Below are positions 25,446 through 38,800 of a DNA stretch of 64,000 bases, piece after piece. This DNA comes from Eudorina sp. 2006-703-Eu-15. Lineage: Eukaryota; Chlorophyta; Chlorophyceae; Chlamydomonadales; Volvocaceae. The stretch is taken from assembly GCA_003117195.1 (NCBI GenBank), contig BDSI01000033.1, positions 1 to 64,000 on the forward strand, read 5' to 3'. The translations under genes and the position numbers were made by a program. Position 1 is the stretch's first letter. Each line of letters starts with the position of its first letter. A model generated the notes under the pieces. It was not told the origin of the DNA, made no database searches, and saw only the letters and a list, made by a program, of their open reading frames with translations.

Positions 25446-28400
25446 TCATTGCCGGCGATTGCGCCGTAAAATTTTTTTCCCTTTCCCGTGCATCTTCTTC
25501 TTGAGGTCCATGCTGACCATGCGCACGTGGTCGAAGGCACCCGACTCGGCGCCCGGCTCCTCGCCCACCTGGACCAGACCCGCCGGGGTGCACAATCGGG
25601 GACGCGATGCCGCCAGGTTACACAAGGGAGCGCGTCGTAAACTGTTACGCTTTGACATAAAAATCCAGTACCTAGGATGATTAATTACTGTAACGCCAAC
25701 ATGGTGCGTCATACCATACGGATGGCCGCCGCCCCGCAGCGAGTTTTGAAACAATCGAGTTGGGTTGCTAGCCTGGGATGTGGGCTAATATATTACCGAA
25801 CGAGCGGTACGACAGCGCGAAGCGATTGGCGTGGCAGGGGGAGTTGGAGAGGACGCGTGGGGCACGATTGCCAGTGCGGGGCCGCGGACGGGGCAACGTC
25901 TCACCACCAGGCCAATGAGCTTGAACTTGTATCCGCTCGTGCTGCCCTTGGCCACGGCGAGCTCGCTGGGTCCCACATTGGTGACCTTGAGCGTGCACTT
26001 GGGGTGCTGGGAGACCTGCAGGGTGGGGCGAAAGCAGCAAAAGGAGCAGCAGGGCAACAGCGCAGAAAGAGGGCGGTTGATGAGTAAGCAGGCGCACCGA
26101 GGGAGTAAGCAGTCGCGACGCACGGCGGCAAGGACACGACGGCATCACAACTGGGCGGCTCACCCCGCCGCACCGCACCAGCAGCACACTCACCAGCAGC
26201 GCCGCGCCGGCTGCGCCGGTCCCTCGGCAATTCACGGCAAGGCCCCCGGGGGATCGGGATCCTGACCACCAGTCGTACCCATCAGCGAGGCCCTGCAGGT
26301 CCGGCGTACCTGGATGTCCCTCATGGCCGTCACCGACACCGGCCGGCGGTCGAAGGCGTCGATGGTCACTTCGTCACAGGTGCACCCCTCCACGCACTCC
26401 ACCGTCGCCGAGCTCATGCCGCGGTAGCTCTGAAGGTAGGCGATCTGCAGCGGCCAGGATGCGGTACGGAAAAAGTAGGGGGTGGGTCAGGGCTCAGCGG
26501 CCGGGCTCAGCAGCTCGGGTGGCGCGCGGGTAATGTCACCACGGCCCCGGTTTGTTCCAGTGTGTCAAAAGTTGGAGGGGCGGGGGAGAGTTTGAGTTTG
26601 GGGTTGGGGTTTTGCAGTGTTTGGAGTTGACCTGCAGTTGACCAGCAGCTGACCAACAGCGGCTGGGACCGGAGGACGAGATCTCGCCAAAAGTCCGCCC
26701 CGCCTGCCTGCCTGCCTGCCTGCTGTGCATCGGTGGTCCTTCGCTGCATGCTCTCAGTCACCCCTCACTCGCCCCTCACAACTCGCCCCTCGCACACACC
26801 GCGTGCAGCAGAGCCCCGCCCCGCCCCGCCCCGCCTACCGGGCGCCCTGCCCACGGATCCCCCAAATGCACGACCGCCTCACCTGAAGAATGATTTCGGC
26901 GGACGCGTCCTTGTCGCTGCGCTTGCCCTCGAGGCGGGTGCTGATCTGCACGCGGCGGGTCAACAAAGCCATTTGACACGGTGTACAAAACCATTTTGAA
27001 CACACATGGACGCGGCGGAGAGGGCTGATCAGCACACGGTGGACCAAATGGTATGTAAGACCAACGGCCGTACTCTGCTCGTCCCATGGCTCCATGAGAG
27101 CAAAGCTCTCCGAAGATGCACCCCTCGCCATCCCGCGCAGCCGGCCAGTCTCGTTCAGCAATGCTGACGCAACGTCGCCACCATGTCGTCGGCACTCGCC
27201 GAAAGCCCGCCGCCGCCACCCGCTGCATTTTCCTTGACCCGCCGAGGCCCTGTCCACCCCAACTGGGGCCCACCTTGATCTTGAGCGAATCGCCCTCGTC
27301 CATGGAAACGTAGCCCCACTTCCCGCGGCCCTCATCCGTCCAGTTCCAGCCCGTCACCGGCTGCTGCACCAGCTTCTGCGGCGGCGCATGAGGCAAGGCG
27401 GCAGTGCGACAACACAAGCTCATAAGTATACGTATGTAGCGTCCGTACAGTAGCGTCCGTAGCGTCAACAGGAGGCCTCGCCAGCGCGATACGGGGGCTT
27501 GGCAGGACTGCAACACGGTTCCGGCGACCACTCCCGCGAGCAGCACCGCTTCAGCAGCTCCCCTCCGGCGAACTCAAGTAAGTACCGGTGCGTCAATCAC
27601 ACTCGGACGACGCAGGGTGAGACCCGCACGTCCGCGCCAGCGCCGCTCGCCGTGGGTTCTTCCCCATTTGTCGCCGGGCTGGGTGTGTCTGGGCTGTTTC
27701 TTTGCCCCACCTGCAGCTGGTCCTCAATGTAGCACGTGTCGATGGAGGACTCGTAGTTGCCCTCGCATATGGGCGGCGGGATGGGTCGGGTGGCGAGCGC
27801 CTGAAGCTCCTTGAAGCTCAGAAAGCCGGGCTGGCCCGCCAGGCTGTTCTGCCGCAGAAGCTCCTGCAGAAGGGGTTCCAAGGGCGGCAAAAGCCAGCCC
27901 AAAGGGGGAAGCAGCGCAGCAGGGATGCGCATCGGACTTGGAGTCTCCAAGGCAGCAGCAGCAGGGCATGCGAATCGCGGGGCCCTGCGGAAGGTGGTGC
28001 TGTGCTATGCTGTGCGGTGCTGTGCGGTGCAGGTACGATATCCGTGCAGCGACGGCCCCAGCGGTCCCCCGGGAGGGCGTTCTGCAGGGCGCATGTGGAC
28101 ACAGGGGGTTGCGCTGTGTGTCCCAATCTGCCGCCTGCCCCCTCTCACCGTGAACATTGTGATCAGCAGCTCCACCACCACCACGTGGCCTCCGCGGCCG
28201 GGGTGCATGGCCCCGCCGTTGAAGATGGCCCCCGGCAGCACCTCGTCGCTGCCGCCCACGATGCCCGAGGGCAGCACAGCGGCCTTCAGGCTCACCTGCA
28301 AGGCGGGCAGCCAAGGGAACGACCCTTGGGGCCCAACGTGCGGTGCTGCAGCCAACCACCAGGGGGGGACAACACCGCCGCAGGATGCGCATGGCCGGGT

Positions 28401-31400
28401 ATCACGTGGGGAGCACAAGTCAGTGGGCGGCACCGCCCGGGCGCCAACCACCGCTCCGGTGCCAACCACCGCCCGGGTGCCAACCACCGCCCGGGTGCCA
28501 ACCACCGCCCGGGCGCCAACCACCGCCCGGGTGCCAACCACCGCCCGGGTGCCAACCACCGCTCCGGTGCCAACCACCGCCCGAGTGCCAACCACCGCCC
28601 GGGTGCCAACCACCGCCCGGGTGCCAGCCACCGCCCGAGTGCAAACCATATTGGTGCGTCGGTGCATCCATGTGGGCAGAAGTGATGTGGCGCGGCATTA
28701 GAGAAAACTGATCTCGCATGTCCTGAGACATGGCCGGCGCCCCCCCCCCCAAAACCGCCATAACCCATCAGTGATACGCCACCTGCCGTTTCCGGCCGGT
28801 CGCAACTGCCTCGTCACACACCCCGGACATCCCTGTACGACGGGCCAAACGCGGGCCAATACTGAACGACCGGGCCGGAACCGAACGGGGAACGCGAAAA
28901 CGGTGGTCGTCCCGCCCGCGCCCGGACGCACCGCCGACATGCTGTAGTACACCGCCAGCTCCGTGAAATCGCGCTCCGCAGTGTGGTGATACCTGGCAGG
29001 GAACGACCGCAGGGACGGGAAAAGCGGGAAAGGGAAAGTCGTCGGGGATAGGGTTGCCGCTGTGCAGGGCAGGGCCAAGCGATCAAGAGGGACACAAGCG
29101 AAGGGGATTTGAGACGAGGGACCAGGGAAGCACAAACCAGGGAAAGAAGACGGCCCTGTGCCCCGCATGATCATCAGGTGCTGGTACCCCTGTGCAGCCA
29201 GCAACTGCGAAGGGGCAAAAGCCCTGCGCTTAGCGCACAGCGCGGCCGTGAGCTGTGGGCCAGCGGACCCAGACGCCCTTCCTGCCGCTCCAATCCACCT
29301 GCCCCATTCGACCACACCCTTGAAATACTTGTAACACTTTGCACTTGCTGCTATAAATATTGCTGAGGTTGGGTTAGGGGTTGCTTCGGATCTCCGGGCC
29401 CCCCGGCCCCCGCCCACTGCATGCGGGCCTCCACAGGCGGGCCTCCCGTCGCTCACTTGTTGCCCGCCGGCGCGACGGCGTACTGGTTGACCACGACGAT
29501 GGCTGGCTTGGACGGCGCGCGGAGCAGCTTGCGGAGCAGGCGCTCAAACGGACGCCGGGCAATGGCACCCTGCACGCACACCCGCCGGGTCGATCACACA
29601 CCGCCACACACACAGGCGCCCGTGTCCCGTGTCCCGTGCGGACGTCCAATTGCGAAAACCTCGCCCCGGCGGCCTCGACCCGCGGAGGTTCAAGGGTGAT
29701 GCTATTACCACCAAGTTTGTATCTGAACCTGGGTTCGGGCGGGCGGCTTCCTTTTTCAACTACCAAGTTTTCACAGATGTATGTGGTGGCCGCGTGTCGG
29801 CCGGGCCCACAGGATTCCCAAGCACTGCCGCGGCACCAAGACAGTGGCCTGGACCCGTGGGTCAGTGAGGTGTCCCAGGGGACAGGGGAGAACCGCCCAG
29901 AGCCCAAATGGCTGCGGTGCGACATCCACGCAACCAGAAACGAGGCCCTCGTGTATCCATATCGATTCCCAAACGCGGCCGTGTTTGCGGCTGCGCAAGC
30001 ACGGCAAAGCAACACGGTGTGCCAGTCGTTCCGCGCAGGGCGTATTTCGGTGTGCGTTGAATTTGCAGGGCGGGGGTAAGGCCCTTTGCAGGGCGGGGTA
30101 AGGGGGCCCAACTCACATCGAGGTTCCAAATGGAGACGGGGGTGTCGTTGATGGCAAACTCCACAAACACGATATCCGCCTCCGGGATGAGGTGGTTGTT
30201 GACGCAGCTGCTTGTGTAATCAGATACAGTGCCTAACCAGGAAACACACAAACGAGGCGGGGCGGTGACTGAGGGTTGCAACGTCAGGGGCCACGGTGCG
30301 CACGCTACTGCGCAGCGGCAGGGAAGGGGGCGATAGACGTGTGTGCACGGCATATGTGTACGGCATGCGTGTACGGCATGTGGTGCGTTGTTTTTCTTCC
30401 GGGTTGAAACACCCCGTATCCCGTCAACCTAACCCAGACCCGCCCGGGTGTGTGCCGTTTGGACAGTCACATGCGCTTTCAGGCCCGACGACCACAGCCC
30501 TCCCCGATGCAACCACCCCTTGTCCCGACCCTCCATACCCCAACGCGGCGCTGCCCGTATCTGGATGCCCACGACCATCTTCCCTGTACAACTGGTATTG
30601 AACCGAGAAGATACACGCCCCGAGGGCCAGCTCTCAGAAACCCCACCCCAACCCCAGTAAGCACGCCCGATCCCTCCCTCATGTCCTCGATTCTGCGTCG
30701 GATCGGCTGCTGGCACAGCGCACCTGGCACAGCGCCGTTCAAGACGTCGTGCCGAGTTGAATTGCCGTTGAGCGGGGGCCGAGCGTTGGGGCCGGGTGGC
30801 ATGGCCGTGCTGAGCCAGTCCATGAAGTATCGCACGTAGGAGTAGTCCATGCCGCCCACTCCGTGCCCAGCAGTGATGCTGCCGCCCAGGGCACCGATTC
30901 GTAGCCGCTCACCTGGGCCCGGGATCCGTATCAAGGGAACAACATGAAGGAGAAAAGTAAGTAGGTAACGGGAAACAGAGTGATAAAAGTGGGCAACCGA
31001 AGCCCGCCCAACTTGCATTGGGATGGAGGCCGCAGCGGAGCAGCGACGGCATGAGCTACGTAGAAAGGTGTGGGCGTTGAGTTGCAAGGCTGAAGGTGCG
31101 GTCAGCGCCGCAGCAGACGAACGGGGGAGGTGCTGGCTAGCGCCAGCGGCCCTCGTGCGGGGTTGCAACGGGGAGGATAACGACGTCCAGATGGCCAGTC
31201 CATCCCATCAACTGACATGCCGTGGAACCGGCAGGAATGGCATCAGATAAGGACATCATGCAGTTCTGACGACGTATAACAGCAGCCATTGTGCCTTGGC
31301 TGTGCTGAATATGGGGCCAAGGCAGCGGAAGGCGCGAGTGTGTGGTTGGAAGGAAGGGCTGCGCGCCATGTGTGCAGGCAAGGAGGGGGCAAGGCTGGAG

Positions 31401-32109
31401 GAGGGGGAGTGCAAGTTTGGCTGGGCAGAACAGTCCCGAGGCCAAACATCCCCGATTGCGGTGAAGCGATGTGAAGACCCATGGCGGCAAGAGTGTGCGT
31501 TAGTTTCTGTTTGCCAGTCTGTGGATGCCACGCGCGCGATACGTCGGGGCGGTTGCCCATCCGTCAACACCCGAGGAGTTCCCACCCGTATCCCGCGGAC
31601 GAAGTTGAGGTGTGCAAGGTCAAGTTCATCATGGTTTCTCTTTGCAAAGTATCGTCCAGTCCAGCTCTCCTACGTAAACACATTTTGTGTTTCACTAGAA
31701 CCTATATGGCACCAACTCATTAAATCTAGTGTTGTTGCAAATAGACTAAGGGAACAAGTCATACACATATCAATACCAAACCCCAACTGCGCGCAAAGGT
31801 CAAGCTGTTAACTTGCGCACCGTTGCGTGCACGCTCCAGGGCCAGCCGAAGCCTCGCCGCGTGTCCAACATAAGTGATGCCCGCCATACGCTCCGCTAAG
31901 GGAATCATGAAGTCATAACCCAATTTGACACGGTCGTTGCCATCGGGTGGACTCGTAGGCTGCACTCGTGATATAACGTCATAGTCCCAATACAACTTTG
32001 CAAACTTGATCTCTTGCCCTTTTAAACCGTCCAAGACAGGACCATCCCCATGCAGCGCGTGGGATAAGGTTGCTGCGCATGATGCCAGAAGTAGTAGCAG
32101 CAAGCACAT
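25446..32109 (-). CDS. SGNH/GDSL-type hydrolase paralogue, copy 3
   Basis: Twelve exons: E1 31821-32109, E2 30724-30912, E3 30117-30232, E4 29457-29569, E5 28932-28992, E6 28149-28295, E7 27711-27863, E8 27274-27375, E9 26883-26945, E10 26310-26444, E11 25905-26015, E12 25446-25568, about 533 aa, the shortest of the five. The start is the ATG at 32109, giving signal peptide MCLLLLLLASCAATLSHA. Motifs are GALGGSIT (Ser near 108), NGAVPG, FAIND and MHPGRGGH, where Met replaces the Asn seen before His in the other copies. The Ser-to-Gly linker is minimal (E2 only 189 bp, no intron, no low-complexity insert), so this copy may show the ancestral layout. The C-terminal region has WTDEGRGKWGYVS, CVEGCTC and QHPKC, and a basic tail (KKKMHGKGKKILRRNRRQ) at the very C-terminus not seen in the other copies. 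Substrate unknown. Confidence 0.83.
27666..27704 (-). repeat. 39-bp intronic segment shared with copy 5
   Basis: Lies immediately downstream of the E7 donor in the E7-E8 intron of copy 3. The same 39 bp, with one mismatch, occurs at 48782-48820 in a different intron (E6-E7) of copy 5. Confidence 0.9.
28443..28640. repeat. 18-bp minisatellite in copy 3 intron E5-E6
   Basis: Eleven consecutive 18-bp units of gccaaccaccgcccgggt type. On the minus strand the repeat is open in the E6 frame and would read as TRAVVG hexapeptides running directly into E6, although it is not open back to E5. Confidence 0.95.
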
Positions 32110-35100
32110 CGCAGTCTGCACTCTCAAACTAGATCAATATACTTTGGGAAATCAATGTAGTATTCAGCAATATGTTGAACTAACAGAAAGACTGAGTCTG
32201 CAAGCAGCAGGTAGGTCGACGAAGAACGTCGTTTTAAGAAAGCTCCTAAAACTCGGTCTAATCAATGGGGCTCCATACACACCGTTAGGACACCTCACCC
32301 CAAAGACCACAAACGATTGGCCAGAAGGGAGATTTGGAAGTGTGTGAAAATGTCAGTACGGAGGGTCGTATTCATAAGAATAAGGAAATCCTCATCTAAG
32401 TTCAATTGTTTACTGCATCGCAAGGTGAATTGACGTTTTGCAATCATCACGCGTCTGTTCAAGGTCCCGCCCGCCTTTGGATAACCACCCGCAGGACAAC
32501 TGTCATTTCGTCGCTCGTCCCACATTGTGCCTCTCGGAAGCCCTCAGGAAAACTTGAATTGGACGGTAGTACTTTGAGTCTGATAGGTGGTGGCCGCAGA
32601 CACACTGGTGTAGGTTTAATCGGGATGCGAGCTTGTCCCTTCATAGATGCAGTTTTGCACTTGACCAAGACCTACTGCTGATCCTTTCGACATGTGACAT
32701 CACTATGTAAGGACGACACTCTTGTAATATGTTAATCTCCCCATATCATACAGCATGCATTTCGGAGTCTGGACCTTTTGTAACGGCGATGTCCAAACAT
32801 CAGGGTCAGAGCAACTTCGCACATATATACAATCTAAAATAATTTGGCATTACTGAGATTTGAACCTGCCAGGAGTACTTGTCGCCGAAGCAGCCCGCAA
32901 CGGACGACACAACCGAATCCTTCCCAAATATCAGCCATCTCTCGAAGCGCATATCCGGCTACTCATATTAAATTAAATAAAATTAGGATTTATTTTGAAT
33001 CCTTAGTACAAGGTGATGTTAGGGCATTCGCTAGCGGTTACGGGTCTCTTCAAGTCGCACCGCGCATAGAGGAGCGTCAGCACAGCAGGATCGGCAAAGC
33101 GAGTCGTGATCTCTGAAGGCGTGGGTCACGAGCACGATCAACAATCAGGGCTTTGTTAAAGAGTTGCCTGTGGTCACAGGCGTCTGCAGGCGTCTGCAAT
33201 GTGCGCAGTGTACTCTACCGGAGTTACTACGCCATGCCGCTTGGGTGGTGACCATCAACAAGGCATGAAACGTTCCGCACGCGCCTTATGGCAAGGCGGA
33301 AATACGGGGGCGGGGTCTGTCTCGGAGTCACCGGTGGCCGGCCTCCGTCTTCATCTATCCAATAAGTTCTGTAACCGTCATCGCCAGAAGGAAGACTTCC
33401 CTGACCGTGGCACACAACATCGCTTGCGATCGGGAAACGCGATGCAAGTTCAACAGCCATGCATTGATAAACCACAGTGCCATTTGGCTACAATTGCTTG
33501 GGCCTCCGCGTGGGGAATGCGTGGGCGTGTGTGGCGTTCATTCCTCCCACACTACAAATGCACTGCTCAACAGCGACCAGGACGGTCCTAGGAAACGTTA
33601 CATGTTCAATGCGTTACGCATACCCATGCAGCGACTCATGCAGCGGCCATGTGCGGCAGATGACCCCAGATGACTGTCTGACTGGGCCCCCACCCCGTCC
33701 CCCCGCACAGCCCACGGACACGAATGCCCCATGCTGCCATACACCCTGCCCCAGCTCGGCACCGCATCCATAAGCCGGACCGAGCACCTCATCCCAAGTG
33801 TCCCTATGTCCGACCCGGCCCAACCCTCCCTCGAGCACCACCCCCTCATCGCAGCAACGGCGCAACGCCTTTTCCTCACCCCCGCCCCCCGCTTGATATC
33901 CGCCAGAGGAGTCCATCACCCGTTGTTCGTTTGTTCAGGTGCCGTACGTCTCCCAGTACGGCTGCTACAAGAACACCAATTTGCGTTTGTACCGCACAAC
34001 GAGCAACCTACAACCCACAACCTACAACCCACAACGCTGGCCGGGGGACCTGCCAGCACGCTGAGCCCGTGCACAACGGAGCCGCCTGCCTACAGTCCGT
34101 CCGCCGGTTGCCGCCCCTAGGCAGCGTCTTGCACATGAACTTGTTCACACACGCTGATCATTCCCCGTATCCAGGGTTACCTCCGCGCTCACCCAGGGCG
34201 GGCGACGTCGAGGTGTACAGTTGGATTTGTGAACAGCCAATGGCACGGCCGAACAGGTACGCACAGCGGTGACCCGAGGCAGCAGGCAGCGACAGGGCAG
34301 CAGTCCAAGCATGTGCGAGGGACTGCCGGTACACCGCCGTACACGTACCTGCCCTATGGCACCGATGGTCTGGGTATGTGTGCTCCGCGCGAGTCATCGA
34401 CACCACTCCCTACGCTAGCACATCATTCGTGCCGTACATGTCTCTTTCAATAGCTGCTCCCAAGAGACAAACACAATCCCGCACACGCACACACGGGTCT
34501 CTTTTCTAAACACACAGTTTTCGTCAAGACACACCCACACACGCAAGTATGCACCTACACACGACTCACAAATCACACGGTAACAAACACACATACACCC
34601 CCTATGTTAACACACGCACTCGATTGAATGTCAGCGTCCGTCCCAGCCGCATAGTAATCTCTCGACATGCCTGCAGCTTCGTGCATACCAACCCCGAAGG
34701 AGCGGCGCAAGGGTCCTATCTCGCCCTGGCCTCGGTCTGCTGCCTCCAGGCGGGTTGCTGATCCGGTCTCCGCGAGGTTCCTGCCCGCCTTCTCGGCGAC
34801 ATCCTACGCGTCTGTATCCAAGTTCGTATTCAAAGCCCGCATCGCGAGAGCTCGACATTTGTACAAGTACCATATGGTAGAAAGCAGCAATAGGAAATCG
34901 AAGGGAATGAAAAAGCTGCAGGCACCCCAGCAGTAACCGACAACGAAAACAAGAGTTGTCCGCACGCTTCCGGTGGCACAACGCACCACGGCGGTGCAAA
35001 CAAATCGACTGAGGGAGCAAGAAACATTCACAGCACTGGAATTAATCAACACACAGCGTCCGCGCACGCTGCAGTACACAAACCACGACATTGAACACAC

Positions 35101-35829
35101 ACTGATGCCTTTCCCAGCACTCCCGCTCTGCTGAAGCGCGCCCGCCGCAATGTTAACCCCCGTACACTTATCATAGATCCCTACCCTGCCTTGTTGTCTT
35201 GACGGACAATCAGCACGCAATGCATGGTGTCAGTGGGTTTCCGCGGTGCCACTGAGGGCGGCTCCGCCGGCGAACATCTCAAGATAGAAGGCGCGAGGGC
35301 CCGAGCCCAACCTAGCCACCGATCACGCACATGTGGCCCATGCCCTACTCAGGCACGCGCGTGATGCCCGTGCCCCATGGGCACTGTCAAGCGGCCGCGT
35401 CGTACATGGTCGTCGCGCTGCATCGTCCCGCGGCCGTCGTACGGTCGCAATGGATCATGGAGTCGCGGTACGCAACGAGCCGTTTTGCCGAGAGAGCACG
35501 CGACTCTACCACCGTCTTCGACATTCCATCAGACCCGCGAAAGCCATGTATGCAGATTTTAGTAAACTGACTGCCCAGACGTCATTTCAGCTGACCTAAC
35601 CCGAGTGCCCGACCCGACCCGACCCGCATACATGCCGTGACACGTCACCTTGTATGTTGTGTTGTTCATCGGCGCAATTCGCAGCCAACAGCCTCGCCGG
35701 CCTGGCCCTATGTCCACGGGACCACGAGTGGCTTTGTGGACGGCCACACAACGCGCTGTGGACCCACCGTAACATGATTCACCCGATGCTCACCGTACCC
35801 GTTCGGTCGGTGAGCATTCCCGCGGCGCC
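32110..35829. other. intergenic, copies 3-4
   Basis: The longest gene-free spacer in the array (3.7 kb). The stretch 32110-33100 is AT-richer and includes the presumed promoter of copy 3. The rest is GC-rich with short simple runs (acctacaaccc repeats near 34010-34040; cacac runs near 34480-34600). An imperfect B-box-like sequence near 32851 does not fold as a tRNA. Several open frames of 60-180 codons are present, with none recognisable. The right end is presumed 3' UTR of copy 4. Confidence 0.5.
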
Positions 35830-38800
35830 TCAGCGCCCAAGGTCCTTGACGCGGTGCATGATCTCGGATGTGCTGCCGCGCATGAAGGACACGGTGGCCT
35901 CCGAAGAACCCGGCTCCTCGCCCACCTGCAGTACGGCACAGTACGGCATTGTACAATAAATCACGACACAGCTTCATATAGGCTCCAGTCGGGCGTTACC
36001 GCAACCGCACGCAACCAGGATCAGCCCCGCATCAGCCTGTACGACAATCCACGCCGGTCTCTCACCACCACGCCCATCAACTTGAACTTGGTCCCAGGGC
36101 CGGCGCCTTCCTCGGTGCTGGAAGCCTTGACGCGAAGGGAACCCCGGCGCTCCACCGACGTGACTTCCAGCACGCACTTGGAGTGCTGGGTCACCTGCGG
36201 CAGGGCAGGGCAGGCCAGGGAATAACGGGGCGCGCGGGGGCCGGCGGCATGCGGGGTCAGTCCATCAACCCCACGGTTCAGCCCCTCAGGACGAGCCAAC
36301 ACTCTCAAGTTGATGCGGAAACCAAAAAAACGTCTACATCGAGGGGAAGAGGAAGCCTCCTCTCAGCTTACATGCCAGAACGGCTCGCAAAATGCATGCA
36401 TGCCGTCCGAGACGGATGTGGGCGGCGCCCGGAACGCCGGAAGGCGGGTGGCGTGGGGGTTATACACCAATACACACGTGTGGGGTGTGGCGGGGCCCAG
36501 CCGCAGCCCGGCGGGGCCGGTGCCCACCTTGAGGCCCTTGATGTTGGTGACGGACACGGGCCGCGGGTCGAACGCATCCACGGTGACGGTGTCGCACACG
36601 CAGCCATCCACGCACTCAATCTGGGCGACGCCCATTCCGTGGTAGCTCTGGAGGTAGGCCAGCTGCGGATCACCGTTGGGCAACAGGGTTTGCGGAGCGG
36701 CGGGTCGGGGGCAAGCAGGGTTCAGGGGTTCGACCTTAAGCGTTGAGGCTGGGCGACCGTGCGTGCTCCTGTGCACGTCTGCCGACAACTGGCTGGTGTA
36801 AGATGGCAAGCTGCGACCAGCCTTACCTGCAAGAGGATGGGCTGGGTGGCGATGCTGCCCGACCGCTTGCCGCCGACCTTGGTGTTTAACTGGAGGGTTG
36901 GGAGGGGGGAAGAGGAAGGGGAAGGGGAAGGGCATTAAGCGAACAACCGAGTGGACGTGGGGGAGTATGGCGGTAACGAATCAAGGATGCGGTGGTACAG
37001 TACGTCCGCGCAGGTGAATGAATGGGAGCTGAGAGCCGTGCCGCCTGTCACGTGCTACAACGCACGTGCGTGCAGTCACAATCACCGCCTGCACCGTGTG
37101 TACCGTTGGGGCCATCTGCCCCCAAAGCACGTCTTCCCGCTCTTCCGAAATGGGCTGACGCCCCCACGTCGCGGGGCTTTCGCCGTCCGTGTCTTAATCT
37201 ACCGGTATCTACCCCGCTGACACCTTTCGAGTCCCCGGGGGAGCAGCAGACGCACGTCCACGTCGCGGCGCGGCAAGGCTGGATACGAACCTTGAGGCGC
37301 AGTGTCTGGCCCTTCGTGGTGGTGACGAAGCCCCACTTGCCGCGGCCTTCGTCCGTCCAGTTCCAGCCCACCACCGGCGGCACCACAATCGACTGCGAGA
37401 GGGGGGGCCGGAAGGGAGCACAACGCGACGCGACATGGGTCAGGCTGTGCGGCACCATGGAGCAAGTTGCTGACAGGAGGGACCCCAGCAGGATGAGGCC
37501 TGAGGTATTCGAGAGTGCTTGGCCGCGGCGAAATCTGCAAGCCCTAACCAACAGGACGCGCCACATGAACCGCGTTTCCTGGCATGAACCGCGTTTCCTG
37601 GCATGGACTTGCGCTTCGTGTCCTGCAGGGCTGTGGGATGTGGGGGTCCCACGTTCCCTCCTTGCGTTGCATCCCTTACCTCTGGTATCGATCTATCGAG
37701 TTATTCCATGAACCTCTGATATCGATTCAATCCTTAACCCTCTGTCCCGGACCCTTATCGCCATGTCCGCCAACGTTCCCGGCACCCTTTGAATGCCCAG
37801 CCCTGGTCGCCGAGCCCGTCGCTGCCGCCTGTTGTCCAGGTTGCCCCTCAGCTCCTCAGCTGTCCCCTGTTCTTCCCGCCATGCCATGCCACGCCCAGCA
37901 TGTGCCCTGCTGTGCAACACAAACAGGTAGCGAAACCGCCCTCCATCCCCTCTCTCCCTCCCTGCCTCTCTCCCTCCCTTCCCTCCTCCCCTTCCTTCCC
38001 CTCCACACCGGCAGCTCCTCATCGAAGTAGCATGTATCAAACTGGGACTCAAAGTTGCCCTCCAGCAGAGGCGGCGGCAGCTCCCGGGCCACCACCGACT
38101 CGAGCATGTCCATGGTGACTGTGTTGGTGCCATCACAGCCGTCATTTGCGACAGACTTGGGACTGGCCTTGGGCTGGGGGTTAGTGCGCAGTAGGTCCTG
38201 GGGAGGTAAAGGGGGGAGGAAGAGGGGAGGGTAAGGGAGTAGCCCGGGTAACACTCACTGGCCGTTCAGGCGGATAACGCTCACTGGCCATTGAGGCGCG
38301 AACAAGATGTACCGGCTGTCAAGACAGCAATCGCCGGCGGACCAATATGTGTGGACGGGGCTGGCGTGGGTGGGGAGGGAGGCGGCGCTGACGACCACCG
38401 CACACCACCATCGCTTCGCAAGGGTCAACGCATTACAAACATACTTGTAAAGAATTGGCTGTCACCGATGACCCGCGGGGTCCACTGTAACGTTCTTATT
38501 AAAATACTTGTAGAGAGTGTGGGTGCTGATTTAGGGTTTCGGTGCGCCTCCCCATCCTAATAAATCAGGTGTCAGCGGGTGTGCCGGCCTACCTGCCGTA
38601 CCTATCACCCGACGTACACAACGCAGGAAAGGGCGCCGGCCGGGGTAGCCGGCTAACGGCCCCGACAATGGCCCCAGCATGGCCCCGTTTGTTCCTGTAC
38701 CCATCCCAAGCCCTGACGCTGAAACGACCCCAGGCGCTGGCTTACCAGGCACATAGTGATCAGCATCTCCACGAGCACCGCGTGGCCTCCGCGGCCGGGG

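Noticed and set aside
28443..28640. Regular short repeats that could suggest a CRISPR array
   Set aside because: Units are directly adjacent with no unique spacers, inside an intron of a eukaryotic gene; it is a minisatellite.
32845..32925. tRNA-like B-box (minus strand ggttcaaatct)
   Set aside because: The flanking bases do not form a T stem or an acceptor stem, and no A-box is correctly placed.
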